Assembly: GCF_004342915.1 (NCBI RefSeq)
Contig: NZ_SLWL01000004.1
Location: 1 to 64,000 of the forward strand
Direction of reading: 5' to 3'
From: Camelimonas lactis
GTDB lineage: Bacteria > Pseudomonadota > Alphaproteobacteria > Rhizobiales > Beijerinckiaceae
DNA length: 64,000 nucleotides
The translations under genes and the position numbers were made by a program. The notes under the pieces are model-generated. The model was not told the DNA's origin, ran no database searches, and was given only the letters and a program-made list of their open reading frames with translations. Shown piece by piece: positions 36,601 to 46,280 of this stretch. Each line of letters opens with the position of its first letter. Position 1 is the stretch's first letter.

Positions 36601-38284
36601 CATTGCCGGCGACATCGCCGTCAACGAAACAATCCTGCGTTTTGGCGAGGGCGGCGTGCAGGTGGATGGGGGCGTGACGCTCACCAGCTCGCGCACCAGC
36701 GGCGGTTCGCTGGCCAATCCCGTGCATGTCGGCGGCGGCGTGCTCGTGGACGCCGGCTCCGTCTTCGGCGGCAACTGGCGGATTGGCGGCGACCTGGTCA
36801 ATCACGGCGTCATCGCGCCCGGGAACTCGATCGGCGTCGTCCAGGTGAACGGAAACCTCAATCTCGGTCCTTCTTCAGTCTACCAGGTAGATATCAACGC
36901 CCTGGGACAATCGGACCTGATCGAGGTCGCCGGCCAGGCCCATCTGGGAGGCCGGGTGGTGGTGGCGCCGGGGCCGGGCGGCAATGGCTATGTGGTCGGC
37001 GCCCGACAGGTCATCGTCACCGCCGCGGGCGGCGTCGGCGGATCGACGTTTGACGGGGGCGCCAGCTGGGCGCCAGGACAAAGCTACGTCTTCCTGACGC
37101 CAATCCTGGGTTATGACGCCAACAACGCCTATCTGACCGTGGTTCGCAACAGCACGCCGATGGAAGAGACGGCGAAGACGCCGAACCAGGCGGCGGCGGC
37201 GGCCGCGGTCGACCGTTTGCCGGCAGACAACACCCTGTTCTCCATCATCGCCAACCTGCCGACCGCCGACGCCGCCGCGCAGGCATTCGGCGCCATCTCC
37301 GGCGACGTTCACGCCTCGATCGCCGGGGCGCTGGTCTCACAAAGCCACCATGTGCGCGATGCGGTCACCGGCCGGATCCGCCAGTCGTTCGCAGATGGCG
37401 ACGGCATCGACGATAACGGCGACGTCCGGCAGGTCCGGCGGCTGCAAGGCCTGAACGCTACCTTATGGGGGCAGGCGTTTGGCGGATGGGGCCATGCCGG
37501 CAGCGGCGGCGCGGGTGTCGCCAGAACCAGCCAGTCCCTGGCCGGCTTCCTGGCCGGCGTCGACGCCCGGGCCTTCGACAACTGGCGGCTGGGCGTCGCC
37601 GGGGGCTATAGCCGCGGCGCCTTCGACATCAACAACCGGGCCTCCTCATCCGGCGCCGACAGCTACCACGTGGCGCTGTATGGCGGGGGCCAGTACGCCG
37701 GGCTCGGGATGCGATGGGGCGCCGCCTATACCTGGGACGACGCAACGGTGAGCCGCACCATCGCCTTCCCCGGCTTCGCCGACAGCGCGCGCGGCGCCTG
37801 GCGCTCCGGCATCGCCCAGGTTTTCGGCGAGATCGGCCAGGAATTCCGTCAGGGCGCGACCACGATCGAGCCTTTCCTGGGGCTGGCCTGGGTAGGTTAC
37901 AATGGCGAGCGCTTCCGGGAAAACGGCGGCGTCGCCGCGCTTTCCGGCAAGACCGGGCGCATGAGCACGACCTACTCCACGTTCGGCGGCCGCCTCGCCC
38001 ACACTTTCACGCTGGCCAACGGCGCGGGACTGACAGCGCGCGCCACCGTGGGCTGGATTCATGCCTTCGGCGACGTGGATCCGCGCGGCCGCATGTGGCT
38101 GGCGGACGCGACGACGCCGTTTACCGTCGCCGGCGCCCCCATTGCCCGCGACAGCCTGTTGCTGGAGGCCGGCCTCGACATGAGCGTGGCCGCCAACGTC
38201 ACGCTGGGGGCCACGTGGTCGGCGCAACTGGCCCAACACGGACAGGAGCAGTCGCTGAAAGGCAATTTCGCCATCCGCTTCTGA
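33635..38284 (+). CDS. Autotransporter with repeat-rich passenger (1549 aa)
   Basis: Signal peptide of about 43 residues (RRRLLLLLASTATVSLLSTP, LRA). The passenger (about 44-1270) is a Gly/Ala/Thr-rich beta-helix built of at least four super-repeats of about 180 residues. Each has an HAVQAG block followed by a YDGxTAG and LTGG turn, and an NDRR...PGGVI block. A stretch like the pertactin/autotransporter junction follows (VNGNLNLGPSSVYQVDI). The C-terminal beta-barrel (about 1277-1549) starts LWGQAFGGWG and ends in Phe (NFAIRF), as needed for outer-membrane assembly. No protease or known adhesin motif is evident. The gene is preceded by an A/T-rich region, a tandem repeat and a ribosome-site hairpin. 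Likely a surface adhesin or shield protein. Confidence 0.93.
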   Translation: MPAIACAVPVLAPASAARPLRRRLLLLLASTATVSLLSTPLRAGPPISANGVDLGILTNVIVNAVPGERAVIAYNPGGAVTLDGGVINVQSTIAQRGLGLLGRSQGVINSSADVTTTGDRGHAVQAGNSGPNITLYDGSTAGTVNLTGGRISTDGVYSLGLHAVDHGVINASNVVISTTGATSFGGQAESASTINLVNASVTTSGAGATGLVANNDMVKDFNIPMPGGVINAQNTAINTTGLAAGGALASHGASVSLANGSVTTSGDQAVGLSALIDGQISSSANITTGGVGAHAAQAGGAGAGDPLAAYDGATAGVVTLTGGLLRTSGDGAMGLHATDAGVIHATAVDIATTGLDATGAHADSNSAINLTSAGISVAGDGAHGLRAGNDRLALDSTATGGVINANGVTIVTQGTGGHGVVAENGARVTLFGGSVSALGDYGAGVMATGDGRIMSNAAIAAHGGQGIGALAGDNGSITLTGGSVSVTAHMGQGLLAVMGGTVNSAADVTTLGHGSHAVQAGFAEATDTLYAGATAGAVTLTGGAISTAGILAAGLYATDGGQINAGPVAVTTTGDGGYGALAQTGSRINLDSASFHTSGVAALGLFASNDRRRAGVDAAAPGGVIRGSAGVQTTGTDAHGVVADFGGQVELTAGSVNTSGAGARGLLAHSGGTIESAANISVAGVGAHAVQAGFPEITAPVHDGSSAGVVRLAGGAVSATGAMASGLYAVDGGRIIASGAVAVTTGGDGGHGAMAQTGGRIELEGTSFATSGVAAHGLVAGNDRRRDGIDDDAPGGVIQGRAHVQTTGADAHAAVAEHGGRLELTGGALAATGSGAAGLVVRDGGVVVADMVSIASAQGAAIRTHNNAAITLNGAGTITGASAAIATTFDKADQHVALLVGPGVHLASDSNVLLAVDRSGAGGDSGVVALGLGSGSVATGDILDTDAKTTGFTDVELAEKASWSGVAKGVRHIRALHGGGELHVRDGSAIAGDIAVNETILRFGEGGVQVDGGVTLTSSRTSGGSLANPVHVGGGVLVDAGSVFGGNWRIGGDLVNHGVIAPGNSIGVVQVNGNLNLGPSSVYQVDINALGQSDLIEVAGQAHLGGRVVVAPGPGGNGYVVGARQVIVTAAGGVGGSTFDGGASWAPGQSYVFLTPILGYDANNAYLTVVRNSTPMEETAKTPNQAAAAAAVDRLPADNTLFSIIANLPTADAAAQAFGAISGDVHASIAGALVSQSHHVRDAVTGRIRQSFADGDGIDDNGDVRQVRRLQGLNATLWGQAFGGWGHAGSGGAGVARTSQSLAGFLAGVDARAFDNWRLGVAGGYSRGAFDINNRASSSGADSYHVALYGGGQYAGLGMRWGAAYTWDDATVSRTIAFPGFADSARGAWRSGIAQVFGEIGQEFRQGATTIEPFLGLAWVGYNGERFRENGGVAALSGKTGRMSTTYSTFGGRLAHTFTLANGAGLTARATVGWIHAFGDVDPRGRMWLADATTPFTVAGAPIARDSLLLEAGLDMSVAANVTLGATWSAQLAQHGQEQSLKGNFAIRF

Positions 38285-38321
38285 CGCCCGGAGCGGAACC
38301 GGACGCCCGAACGGCGGCCCT

Positions 38322-39713
38322 TCAGCCGGCGGGCCACCGGGGCGCGTCGCTTCCCAGCCGGCGCGCGGGAGAAGCCCACTGCAACCGCACCTCTGCGACC
38401 GACAGGGGCTGCCGCAACCGCAGCGCAGGCCCCCAGTCGGTCGCCTCCTCTTCCGGCGCGTAGTCGGCGGCGACGGCGGGCCGCCAGCCAGCATCTCCAG
38501 ATGGCCCGGCCGCCATAAGCAGCGCGGCGGTGCGGGCCAGCGACAGGCGCGCGACGTGGCCGCCGCCATCAAGCCGGCGGACAAGACCGCGCAATACCGC
38601 CGCCGCCATCACCCAGCCTGTCGCATGATCCAGCGCCTGCACGGGCAACGGCGTTGGCGTATCGGCGCCTTTCCACGCCATGCCGGCGGCCGCGATGCCC
38701 GCGCTCATCTGCACCAGGCTGTCAAAGCCCCGCCGGCCCTGCCATGGACCGGTCCATCCCCACGCATCAAGCGACGCCTCGACCAGGCCCGGGTTGAGCG
38801 CGCGCCGGGTTTCGGCTCCAAGGCCAAGTCCCTCCAGCGCGCCGGGACGATAGCCATGCACCAGCACATCCGCATCCCGGAGAAGCTCCATGAACCTGGC
38901 GTGATCGCCCGGCAGGCGCAGATCCATGCGCGCGCAACTTTTGCCAGGCGTTACTTCAGGAACGACCGCCGGCTCGTCCCAGTCCGGCGGATCAATTCGC
39001 AGTACGCTTGCGCCGCAAGCGGCGAGAAAGCGCGTGGCCACCGGCCCCGCCAGAACCCGGGTGAGGTCCAGCACCCTCAACCCCTGCAGCGGTCGCCCGG
39101 GGGCTGGCCGCCAGTTTTCGCCTGCCTGATGCCCCCGCGCCGGGGCCCGCCAGTCGTCCCACGCGATCAGGGGCTCGGCGGCGACGGCTGCGCCTTGTGG
39201 ATGGGCGCGCCATTCCCCGGCGCGCCGCATGCGGGCGGCGCAACCACCCGCCTCAACGATCGCCGTCTCCAGCGCGTCGCCATCAAGCCGCGCCACGCGC
39301 CGGGCCGCCTCATCCCGGTCCGTGGGCTGGCCAAGCACGCGCAACGCGGCATTCCTGTGCGCCGGCGCGTTGGCGTGCACCCGGATCCAGCCATCCGCGC
39401 AGCGATAATCCCCCGACCAGTCGTCCCATGCGGGCGGCAGCCTCCAGCCGCGCGGCGCCAGCGACCAGCCGAACCACAAGGAGGCCAGCCGCCTGTCCAC
39501 AACGATCCGCGGCGCCTGTCCCACGGTTCGCGCCACCAGCTCCGAGAGGGCGAGGCCGGCGGCCGCAACGGAAGCCGCCGCCAGATCGGAAACGGCGAAG
39601 GCCGACGGCAGACTGCCTGCGCCCACGAACGCCAGGCGCCCTGGGGCCGCCGGCGGGCCTCCGAGAGCCGACCAGATCTCTTCTGTCAGCGGCAAGGCGG
39701 TTTGCATGGTCAT
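38322..39713 (-). CDS. CaiB/BaiF-type CoA-transferase (463 aa)
   Basis: Family III CoA-transferase. The recognisable CaiB segment is in the middle ([95 protein letters not shown]). The first 200 residues are a degenerate half ([20 protein letters not shown]) resembling the usual C-terminal part, so the order of segments is that of the two-half subfamily. Substrate unknown; such enzymes move CoA between carboxylic acids without energy. It is convergent with the autotransporter gene and divergent from nadE. Confidence 0.87.
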   Translation of the reverse strand: MTMQTALPLTEEIWSALGGPPAAPGRLAFVGAGSLPSAFAVSDLAAASVAAAGLALSELVARTVGQAPRIVVDRRLASLWFGWSLAPRGWRLPPAWDDWSGDYRCADGWIRVHANAPAHRNAALRVLGQPTDRDEAARRVARLDGDALETAIVEAGGCAARMRRAGEWRAHPQGAAVAAEPLIAWDDWRAPARGHQAGENWRPAPGRPLQGLRVLDLTRVLAGPVATRFLAACGASVLRIDPPDWDEPAVVPEVTPGKSCARMDLRLPGDHARFMELLRDADVLVHGYRPGALEGLGLGAETRRALNPGLVEASLDAWGWTGPWQGRRGFDSLVQMSAGIAAAGMAWKGADTPTPLPVQALDHATGWVMAAAVLRGLVRRLDGGGHVARLSLARTAALLMAAGPSGDAGWRPAVAADYAPEEEATDWGPALRLRQPLSVAEVRLQWASPARRLGSDAPRWPAG

Positions 39714-39817
39714 CGTGGCCCTCCCTGGGGTGGCGAAACCCGGGGCGACGCATTACCTTGCCCCAGACGTCCCGATTATACCTCCACGCAGATCAAGGTC
39801 AGGAAAGGCCACGCCGG

Positions 39818-41866
39818 ATGGGTGGATTTCACTCGCTCTACACGCACGGATTTTTCAGGACCGGGGCCTGCGTGCCGCGCATGGGCGTCGGGGACCCGCA
39901 GTTCAATCTGGCGCGGACGCTGGAGCTGGCGCGCCAGGCGCATGACCAGCATGTGGGATTGGTGATTTTCCCGGAGCTGGGCCTCTCCGGCTACGCCATC
40001 GATGACCTGCTGTTGCAACAGCCGCTGCTCGATGCGGTCGGGCAGGCGATTTCAGAGCTGACGGAAGCATCGGAAGACCTGTTCCCGGTGCTGGTAGTGG
40101 GCGCGCCGCTGCGCTGGCAGGGCCGGCTGTACAATTGCGCCGTGGTGATCCATCGCGGTGAAATTCTCGGGGTGGTCCCCAAATCCTACCTGCCGAACTA
40201 CCGGGAATTCTACGAGGCGCGCCATTTCACCTCCGGCCTTGGCATTGCCGACGCGATGATCGCCATCGCCGGGCAGGAGGCGCCGTTCGGGACCGATCTG
40301 CTGTTCCGCAGCGCTGGCAGCGCGCCGGTCACCTTCCACGTGGAGATCTGCGAGGACGTGTGGACGGCGGCGCCGCCGTCCAGCTACGCCGCCCTGGCCG
40401 GGGCCGAAATTCTGGTCAACCTTTCCGCCAGCAATATCACCATCGGCAAGGCGGAAACGCGGCGGCTGCTGTGCGGCGGCCAGTCGGCCCGCACCATCGC
40501 GGCCTATGTCTATTCCGCCGCGGGCCCCGGCGAATCGACCACGGACCTGGCCTGGGACGGCCACGCCGCCGTCTTCGAGTATGGCGAGTTGCTGGCCGAG
40601 AGCGCGCGCTTTCCCACCGACAGCGTGCTGCTGACCGCCGATGTGGACCTCGACCGTCTGCGCCAGGAGCGGCTGCGCGTCACCACCTTCGGCGACAGCG
40701 CCCGCGCCGCGGCGGACCAGGTCAATGCCTTCCAGACGGTGGAATTCCACCTTGACGCCCCGGACGCCGACGTGGCGCTGGAACGGCGCATCGAACGCTT
40801 CCCCTATGTGCCGGCGGACCCGGCGCGGCTGCGGGAGGATTGTTACGAGGCGTTCAGCATTCAGGTGCAGGGCCTGGCCCAGCGCATGCGCGCGGCCGGC
40901 GCGGCGAAGCTGGTGATCGGCGTTTCCGGCGGGCTGGATTCAACCCACGCCCTGCTGGTGTGCGCCCGGGTGATGGACAGCCTCGGCAAGCCGCGCAGCG
41001 ACATTCTGGCTTACACCATGCCCGGCTTCGCCACCTCGGAGGGCACGAAATCCAACGCATGGGCGCTGATGCGGGCGCTGGGGGCGACGGCGAGCGAACT
41101 GGATATCCGGCCGGCGGCGCGGCAGATGCTGGCCGATCTTGGCCATCCGGCCGGCGCGGGCGAAGCGGTCTATGACGTGACCTTCGAGAACGTTCAGGCC
41201 GGGCTGCGCACCGATTACCTGTTCCGTCTCGCCAACCATCACAATGGCTTGGTGGTGGGCACCGGCGACCTGTCCGAACTTGGCCTTGGCTGGTGCACCT
41301 ATGGCGTCGGCGATCACATGTCGCACTACAATCCCAACGCCTCGGTGTCGAAAACGCTGATCCAGCACCTGATCCGCTTCGTCGCCCACTCCGGCGACGT
41401 GGACGCGGACACGGCGGCGCTGCTGGAGGCGATCCTCGCCCAGGAAATCTCGCCGGAGCTGGTGCCAGCCGACGCGACCGGGGCCATCCAGTCCACCGAG
41501 GCGAAGGTGGGCCCCTACGCCTTGCAGGACTTCAACCTGTTCTATGTCACCCGCTACGGCTTCGCGCCATCGAAGATCGCCTTCATGGCGCTTCACGCCT
41601 GGGGGGACGCGGCGCGCGGCCGCTGGCCGGCCAATATCCCGGAACGCGATCACCGGGCCTACACCCTGGCCGAGATTCGCAAATGGCTGGAGGTGTTCCT
41701 GTTCCGCTTCTTCACCATCAGCCAGTTCAAGCGCTCGGCCGTGCCGAACGGCCCCAAAATCTCCTCCGGCGGCTCCCTGTCGCCGCGCGGTGACTGGCGG
41801 GCCCCATCGGACGGCAACGCCAAAGTCTGGCTGGATGAGTTGAAGCGTCATACGCCCGAAGCCTGA
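39818..41866 (+). CDS. nadE: Glutamine-dependent NAD+ synthetase (682 aa)
   Basis: Two-domain NadE. The N-terminal nitrilase-like glutaminase has the triad E53 ([10 protein letters not shown]), K122 ([15 protein letters not shown]) and C178 ([10 protein letters not shown]). The C-terminal ATP-pyrophosphatase domain has the P-loop [15 protein letters not shown] (about 365-377). It amidates deamido-NAD+ with ammonia channelled from glutamine. Length (682 aa) matches the long, glutamine-using class. The start ATG at 39818 has AGGAAAGG upstream; the frame is open far upstream but antisense to the CoA-transferase gene. Confidence 0.97.
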   Translation: MGGFHSLYTHGFFRTGACVPRMGVGDPQFNLARTLELARQAHDQHVGLVIFPELGLSGYAIDDLLLQQPLLDAVGQAISELTEASEDLFPVLVVGAPLRWQGRLYNCAVVIHRGEILGVVPKSYLPNYREFYEARHFTSGLGIADAMIAIAGQEAPFGTDLLFRSAGSAPVTFHVEICEDVWTAAPPSSYAALAGAEILVNLSASNITIGKAETRRLLCGGQSARTIAAYVYSAAGPGESTTDLAWDGHAAVFEYGELLAESARFPTDSVLLTADVDLDRLRQERLRVTTFGDSARAAADQVNAFQTVEFHLDAPDADVALERRIERFPYVPADPARLREDCYEAFSIQVQGLAQRMRAAGAAKLVIGVSGGLDSTHALLVCARVMDSLGKPRSDILAYTMPGFATSEGTKSNAWALMRALGATASELDIRPAARQMLADLGHPAGAGEAVYDVTFENVQAGLRTDYLFRLANHHNGLVVGTGDLSELGLGWCTYGVGDHMSHYNPNASVSKTLIQHLIRFVAHSGDVDADTAALLEAILAQEISPELVPADATGAIQSTEAKVGPYALQDFNLFYVTRYGFAPSKIAFMALHAWGDAARGRWPANIPERDHRAYTLAEIRKWLEVFLFRFFTISQFKRSAVPNGPKISSGGSLSPRGDWRAPSDGNAKVWLDELKRHTPEA

Positions 41867-41903
41867 GGCGCGCCTGCTCCGGCGGCGTCAGTGGGGGGCT
41901 GGA

Positions 41904-43238
41904 ATGAGCAGCAACGCGCCCGCACACAGTCAGCCGCGTGGGTTTGCGGCGCGCGCCGGGCAGGCGCCCAGCCCGCCCGGCGGCGTGGCCATGCGCCAGG
42001 GCAGCACAGCCGGGAATGATGATGGACCGGCCCGTGAGCGCGGCGGTGTCCTGGAGGTGTTTCTCGTCTTCCTCCGCCTCGGCCTCACGGCTTTTGGCGG
42101 GCCAGCGGCGCATATCGGCTATTTTCACGAAGCGTTCGTGCTGCGCCGGCGCTGGCTGTCGGAAACCGATTTCGCGGCGTTGATCGCACTCTGCCAGTTT
42201 CTGCCCGGCCCCGGCTCCAGCCAGGCCGGCTTCGCCATTGGCGTGCAGCGCGCCGGCGGCATCGGCGGCGGCGTCGCGGCGTTTCTTGGCTTTACGGCGC
42301 CCAGCGCCATCATCATGACAACGCTGGCCATTGCGCTGACCTCTGACGCCGGAGCGCTGCAAGGCCCGCTTGCCGCCGGCATGCTGCATGGCCTGAAGCT
42401 TACGGCCGTCGCCGTGGTGGCGCATGCGGTCTGGGGCATGGCGCAGCTGCTGACCCCGGACCGGGCGCGGGCAACGATCGCGCTGGCGGCGCTGGCCATC
42501 GTCACGCCGGGCGGCGTGGCGGCGCAGTTGCTGGCGATCAGCGCCGGCGGCTTGCTGGGATTGGTCGCATGCCGGAACGTTGTGGTCGATGGCGGGCCGG
42601 TGACCGGACGCGGGCCAGTGTCCCGCCGCGCCGGAACCGTGGCGCTGGCGGTGTTCGCGGGGCTGTTCCTGCTATTGCCGGCGGCGGCGGGCCTGTGGGG
42701 CGGCGGCTTTTCGCTGTTCAGCGCGTTCTACCGCGCTGGATCACTGGTGTTCGGCGGCGGCCATGTGGTGTTGCCGCTGTTGCAGGCGGAAGTCGCGGCG
42801 CCGGCGGGTATCGCCCCGGATGTATTCCTGACGGGCTACGCCCTCGCCCAGGCCATGCCGGGGCCGATGTTCGCCTTCGCCGCCTGGCTGGGCGCGTTGA
42901 CGCCCGCGGCGCCCACCGGCGCGATGGGCGCGACGCTCGCGGTGCTGGCGATTTTTCTGCCAGGGCAATTGCTGGTTTATGGAACCCTGCCGTTCTGGGC
43001 CAGGCTGCGCGCCAATCCGCGCGCCGCCGCCGCCATGGCCGGGGCCAACGCGGCGGTCGTTGGTATTCTGGGCGCGGCCCTGTATCAGCCTCTGTGGACC
43101 AGCGCCGTGTTCACGCCGCGCGATTTTGTGCTGGCGGTCGCAGGATTTCTGCTGCTGGCCGTCTGGAAAGCGCCGCCGTGGAGCATCGCCGCGTTGGGCG
43201 CCGCCTCGGGCGCCCTGCTGGCCATGGCGCCGGTTTGA
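41904..43238 (+). CDS. chrA: Chromate transporter ChrA, long form (444 aa)
   Basis: CHR-family exporter with two homologous CHR domains. The first begins VFLVFLRLGLTAFGGPAAHIGYF, with ALCQFLPGPGSSQ, and the second YRAGSLVFGGGHVVLPLLQ, with ALAQAMPGPMFAFA. The FGGP/FGGG and PGP motifs are family signatures. It would export chromate with proton coupling. About 10-12 helices are predicted. A 40-residue non-conserved N-terminus precedes the first domain. It is 37 bp after nadE on the same strand, so the two may be co-transcribed; no chrB regulator is present. Confidence 0.93.
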   Translation: MSSNAPAHSQPRGFAARAGQAPSPPGGVAMRQGSTAGNDDGPARERGGVLEVFLVFLRLGLTAFGGPAAHIGYFHEAFVLRRRWLSETDFAALIALCQFLPGPGSSQAGFAIGVQRAGGIGGGVAAFLGFTAPSAIIMTTLAIALTSDAGALQGPLAAGMLHGLKLTAVAVVAHAVWGMAQLLTPDRARATIALAALAIVTPGGVAAQLLAISAGGLLGLVACRNVVVDGGPVTGRGPVSRRAGTVALAVFAGLFLLLPAAAGLWGGGFSLFSAFYRAGSLVFGGGHVVLPLLQAEVAAPAGIAPDVFLTGYALAQAMPGPMFAFAAWLGALTPAAPTGAMGATLAVLAIFLPGQLLVYGTLPFWARLRANPRAAAAMAGANAAVVGILGAALYQPLWTSAVFTPRDFVLAVAGFLLLAVWKAPPWSIAALGAASGALLAMAPV

Positions 43239-43274
43239 GCGGAGCGGTCATGCCACGACGCCATATTGCCAGCG

Positions 43275-43313
43275 ACAGCGGCCATATGGCTTGCCCTTGC
43301 CGGCAGCCGCTGT
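43275..43313. promoter_or_regulatory. Inverted repeat upstream of frmA
   Basis: ACAGCGGC (43275-43282) and GCCGCTGT (43306-43313) are perfect 8-bp complements around a 23-nt loop, ending 47 bp before the frmA ATG. It may be an operator, a leader hairpin, or the end of the chrA transcript. Confidence 0.35.
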
Positions 43314-43360
43314 AAGGGTCTGCCCATATCTGCAGTTCCCGAACGCCGGAGATTCCAGCC

Positions 43361-44473
43361 ATGAAAACGCGCGCCGCCGTCGCTGTCGCCGCCAACAGGC
43401 CTCTCGAAATCATGGAGGTGGATCTGGAGGGCCCGAAGGCCGGCGAGGTTCTGGTGGAGGTGAAAGCCACCGGCATCTGTCATACGGACGCCTACACGCT
43501 GTCCGGCCTCGACCCGGAAGGGCTGTTTCCCGCCATTCTCGGCCACGAGGGCGCGGGCGTGGTGGTGGAGGTGGGACCGGGCGTGACCTCGCTGAAAAAA
43601 GGCGACCACGTCATCCCGCTTTACACGCCCGAATGCCGCCAGTGCAAAACCTGTCTGTCGCAGCGCTCCAACCTCTGCACGGCGATCCGCGCCACCCAGG
43701 GCAAGGGCGTCATGCCCGACGGCACCAGCCGCTTCTCCTGCGACGGCGACCCGGTGCTGCACTATATGGGATGCTCGACCTTCTCGAATTACACCGTGCT
43801 GCCGGAAATCGCCCTGGCGAAGGTCCGCGAGGACGCTCCGTTCGACAAGATCTGCTACATCGGCTGTGGCGTCACCACCGGCATTGGCGCGGTGATCCAT
43901 ACGGCCAAGGTGTGGCCGGGGGCCAATGTGGTGGTGTTCGGCCTCGGCGGCATTGGCCTCAATGTCATCCAGGGCGCGCGCATGGTGGGCGCGGACAGGA
44001 TCATCGGCGTGGACGTCAACCCGTCCAAACGCGCCATGGCCGAGAAGTTCGGCATGACCCATTTCATCAACCCCAATGACGTTGGTCGCGACAGGGTCGT
44101 GCAGGCCGTCATCGACGCCACGGACGGCGGCGCGGACTTCTCCTTTGACGCCACCGGCAACACCGAGGTGATGCGTCAGGCGCTGGAGTGCTGCCATCGC
44201 GGCTGGGGCGAGTCGATCATTATTGGCGTCGCCGAGGCCGGGAAGGAAATCGCCACCCGCCCGTTCCAGCTGGTCACCGGACGCGTGTGGAAGGGCACCG
44301 CCTTTGGCGGCGCGCGCGGCCGGACGGACGTGCCGAAGATCGTCGACTGGTACATGGAGGGGAAGATCAATATCGACGATCTGATCACCCACAAGCTGCC
44401 GCTGGAGCGCATCAACGAAGGCTTCGACCTGATGCACGAAGGCAAGTCGATCCGGACGGTGGTCGAGTACTGA
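43361..44473 (+). CDS. frmA: S-(hydroxymethyl)glutathione dehydrogenase, class III ADH (370 aa)
   Basis: Zinc-dependent medium-chain dehydrogenase that oxidises the formaldehyde-glutathione adduct to S-formylglutathione, and reduces S-nitrosoglutathione. Catalytic zinc ligands are C40 and H62 with E63 ([20 protein letters not shown]). Structural zinc ligands are C92, C95, C98 and C106 ([16 protein letters not shown]). The NAD-binding motif is [15 protein letters not shown]. Length and all motifs are standard for class III. No S-formylglutathione hydrolase gene lies next to it here. Confidence 0.96.
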   Translation: MKTRAAVAVAANRPLEIMEVDLEGPKAGEVLVEVKATGICHTDAYTLSGLDPEGLFPAILGHEGAGVVVEVGPGVTSLKKGDHVIPLYTPECRQCKTCLSQRSNLCTAIRATQGKGVMPDGTSRFSCDGDPVLHYMGCSTFSNYTVLPEIALAKVREDAPFDKICYIGCGVTTGIGAVIHTAKVWPGANVVVFGLGGIGLNVIQGARMVGADRIIGVDVNPSKRAMAEKFGMTHFINPNDVGRDRVVQAVIDATDGGADFSFDATGNTEVMRQALECCHRGWGESIIIGVAEAGKEIATRPFQLVTGRVWKGTAFGGARGRTDVPKIVDWYMEGKINIDDLITHKLPLERINEGFDLMHEGKSIRTVVEY

Positions 44474-44915
44474 TCCAGAGCCAGGCCGGCGCCTGAGCGC
44501 GCCTGTCGCATAACCTGACCGGAGACTCAGGGCATGGAACGCCTGGCGCATGCCGGGCGTTCTGTGATGGTTCTGTGATGGGCTGGAGCCCAACAGTCGC
44601 CATCCCGCTGAAGGAAGCCCCCAATGATGGCTGTCCTGCCCCCGGCTTAGACGGGCGGGAAACGTGGACGGGTCAGCCAACCAGGGCGGTCAGCCTTCGC
44701 GAATGACGAAGGCTGCATGGAAGAGCGAGGGCGGGCTCGCGCCCGGGCATGCAAAAACACCAGCAAGTGATTGATATTTTTCTAAAAACCATCAATCAAC
44801 CGCAACATTCCCGGCGACGGGGCGCAAACACATCACGCGGATCATAGGATAGATGAGAAATTTCGCCTAAAACGTGGTTAACAAACGATAAAACCAACGT
44901 TCTTCATATACTGGT
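44474..44915. other. Intergenic stretch between convergent frmA and folB
   Basis: About 440 bases. The right 160 bases (44770-44915) are A/T-rich with several short T and A runs, unlike the surrounding DNA. No gene, terminator with a clear stem, or small RNA was recognised. Confidence 0.45.
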
Positions 44916-45302
44916 TCAGGAAGGGGCGTTTCCTGATGGAACACGACGGCGGGTAATCTCCACCATGACGCCATCTATAATCGCCGGCACGGGCGCGCCG
45001 GGCTTTTCGACCTGCACGGTGACGGCGTCGACGAGCGGAAACGTCGCCAGCACATCCGTGGCGATGGCGTCGGCCAACCCCTCGATGGTCCGGAAGCGGC
45101 GATCCAGCGTGACCCGCGTCGCGCGCTCCGTCAGCTCCGCATAGCAGACCGAGGCGTGCCAGTCGTCGTTACGCGCCGCCTCCCCCAAATCAAGCGCGCA
45201 GTCCAGCGATACGAAAAACCGCTGTCCGAGCCGGGCTTCTTCCGGGTGCAGCCCATGGTGGGCATAAATGGCGATGCGGGAGACCTTGATCCTGTCACTC
45301 AA
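44916..45302 (-). CDS. folB: Dihydroneopterin aldolase (128 aa)
   Basis: FolB cleaves 7,8-dihydroneopterin in folate synthesis. Visible motifs are IKVSRIAIYAHHGLHPEEAR, LGQRFFVSLDCALDLGEAA, SVCYAELTERA, RFRTIEGLADAIATDVLA (catalytic region TIEGLA) and the C-terminal VTVQVEKPGAPVP. A TTG start at 45302 is chosen: AGGAG lies nine bases upstream and the 128-aa length matches the family. Longer frames to 45389 add 29 residues unlike FolB. It is divergent from phhB, another pterin enzyme. Confidence 0.92.
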   Translation of the reverse strand: MSDRIKVSRIAIYAHHGLHPEEARLGQRFFVSLDCALDLGEAARNDDWHASVCYAELTERATRVTLDRRFRTIEGLADAIATDVLATFPLVDAVTVQVEKPGAPVPAIIDGVMVEITRRRVPSGNAPS

Positions 45303-45631
45303 AGGCGCATGCTCCTGGTGCGCCGGACCCTGGCCTCGCCAGCGGCCCGGCGTTAGCAACGCCCGCCGCCAGTCCGCCGCATCCGGCATCGCCAGGCTTT
45401 ATACCCGTGCGGGCGCGCCAGCAAGCCACTCCGGGGACCCGCGCGGCGATGGACGCCCTGCCCTGCCGGATGACGTACCTTGCCGCGCACGCGCCCGTGG
45501 CCTGGTCCTGTGCGGGCTGGCGCCGTGGAACCTGATGCGATCCACGGGGGTTCCGTTCTGATCGCCGGGCGTCGCGCGCCACCAGCGCCAGGCGCGCCGC
45601 CCTGAAATCAACCCCATCCCGGGAGCACGCG
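45303..45631. other. Divergent intergenic region folB/phhB
   Basis: About 330 GC-rich bases holding the promoters of two divergent pterin genes. No conserved promoter boxes or riboswitch-like structure stand out. Confidence 0.35.
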
Positions 45632-46012
45632 ATGCAAACCGACCCTGACGTCCCGCTTGAAGACAACGAGATCCTTCGCAGGCTGGCGACTCTCCCCGGC
45701 GGCTGGACGCTGGAGGGCGACGCCATTGCCCGCGCCTATCCGACCACAGGATGGAAAGCATCGCTGATGCTGGTCAACGCCATCGGCTTCCTGTGCGAGA
45801 CAGCCTGGCACCACCCGGACATCACCCTTTCATGGGGCCGCGTACGGGTGTCGCTGTCGACCCATTCCGCAGGGGGCGTCACTGCCCGCGACCTTGAGCT
45901 GGCGGAGCGGATCGAAGCGCTGGCGACCTGGACGCCGCAGGGAGGCGCGCTGGAAGGTGTTCCGCCAGGGTCATCACACGCCATTCTGGAAGAACCGCCG
46001 GAGGCCAGCTGA
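45632..46012 (+). CDS. phhB: Pterin-4a-carbinolamine dehydratase (126 aa)
   Basis: The PCD/DCoH signature is present: ETAWHHPDITLSWGRVRVSL, with the two adjacent His of the active site, then STHSAGGVTARDLELAERIE. It recycles the oxidised tetrahydropterin formed by aromatic amino acid hydroxylases, or detoxifies carbinolamine. The first residues (LPGGWTLEGDAIARAYPTTG) fit the family start. The last 25 residues are Pro/Glu-rich and extra. No phenylalanine hydroxylase gene is visible nearby. Confidence 0.92.
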   Translation: MQTDPDVPLEDNEILRRLATLPGGWTLEGDAIARAYPTTGWKASLMLVNAIGFLCETAWHHPDITLSWGRVRVSLSTHSAGGVTARDLELAERIEALATWTPQGGALEGVPPGSSHAILEEPPEAS

Positions 46013-46280
46013 GCTTCCCGCAAAAACGTGATTTTGATCATCGGGACGAATCGTGATTGCCGGCGACCCGACAGTTGTCGTGCGCACTGCCGTTACGGCA
46101 TGCCAGAGAACCTTGAAATCCCGGCGTTCGCGGGCGCTATCAACGACATTTTACGCGGCAACAGGACGTAAATCCTACAATGACTTAACGGCCTGTTGGC
46201 CGCGGATCGCCGCGCGCAACCCCCGGGCCAGGGCGCTGGTTTTATTGCCGGCTCTTCAAATTCCCGCCTTTCGATGACAA

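Noticed and set aside
44474-44915. Possible small RNA in the AT-rich stretch between frmA and folB
   Set aside because: No promoter, stable hairpin or T-tailed terminator could be found on either strand.
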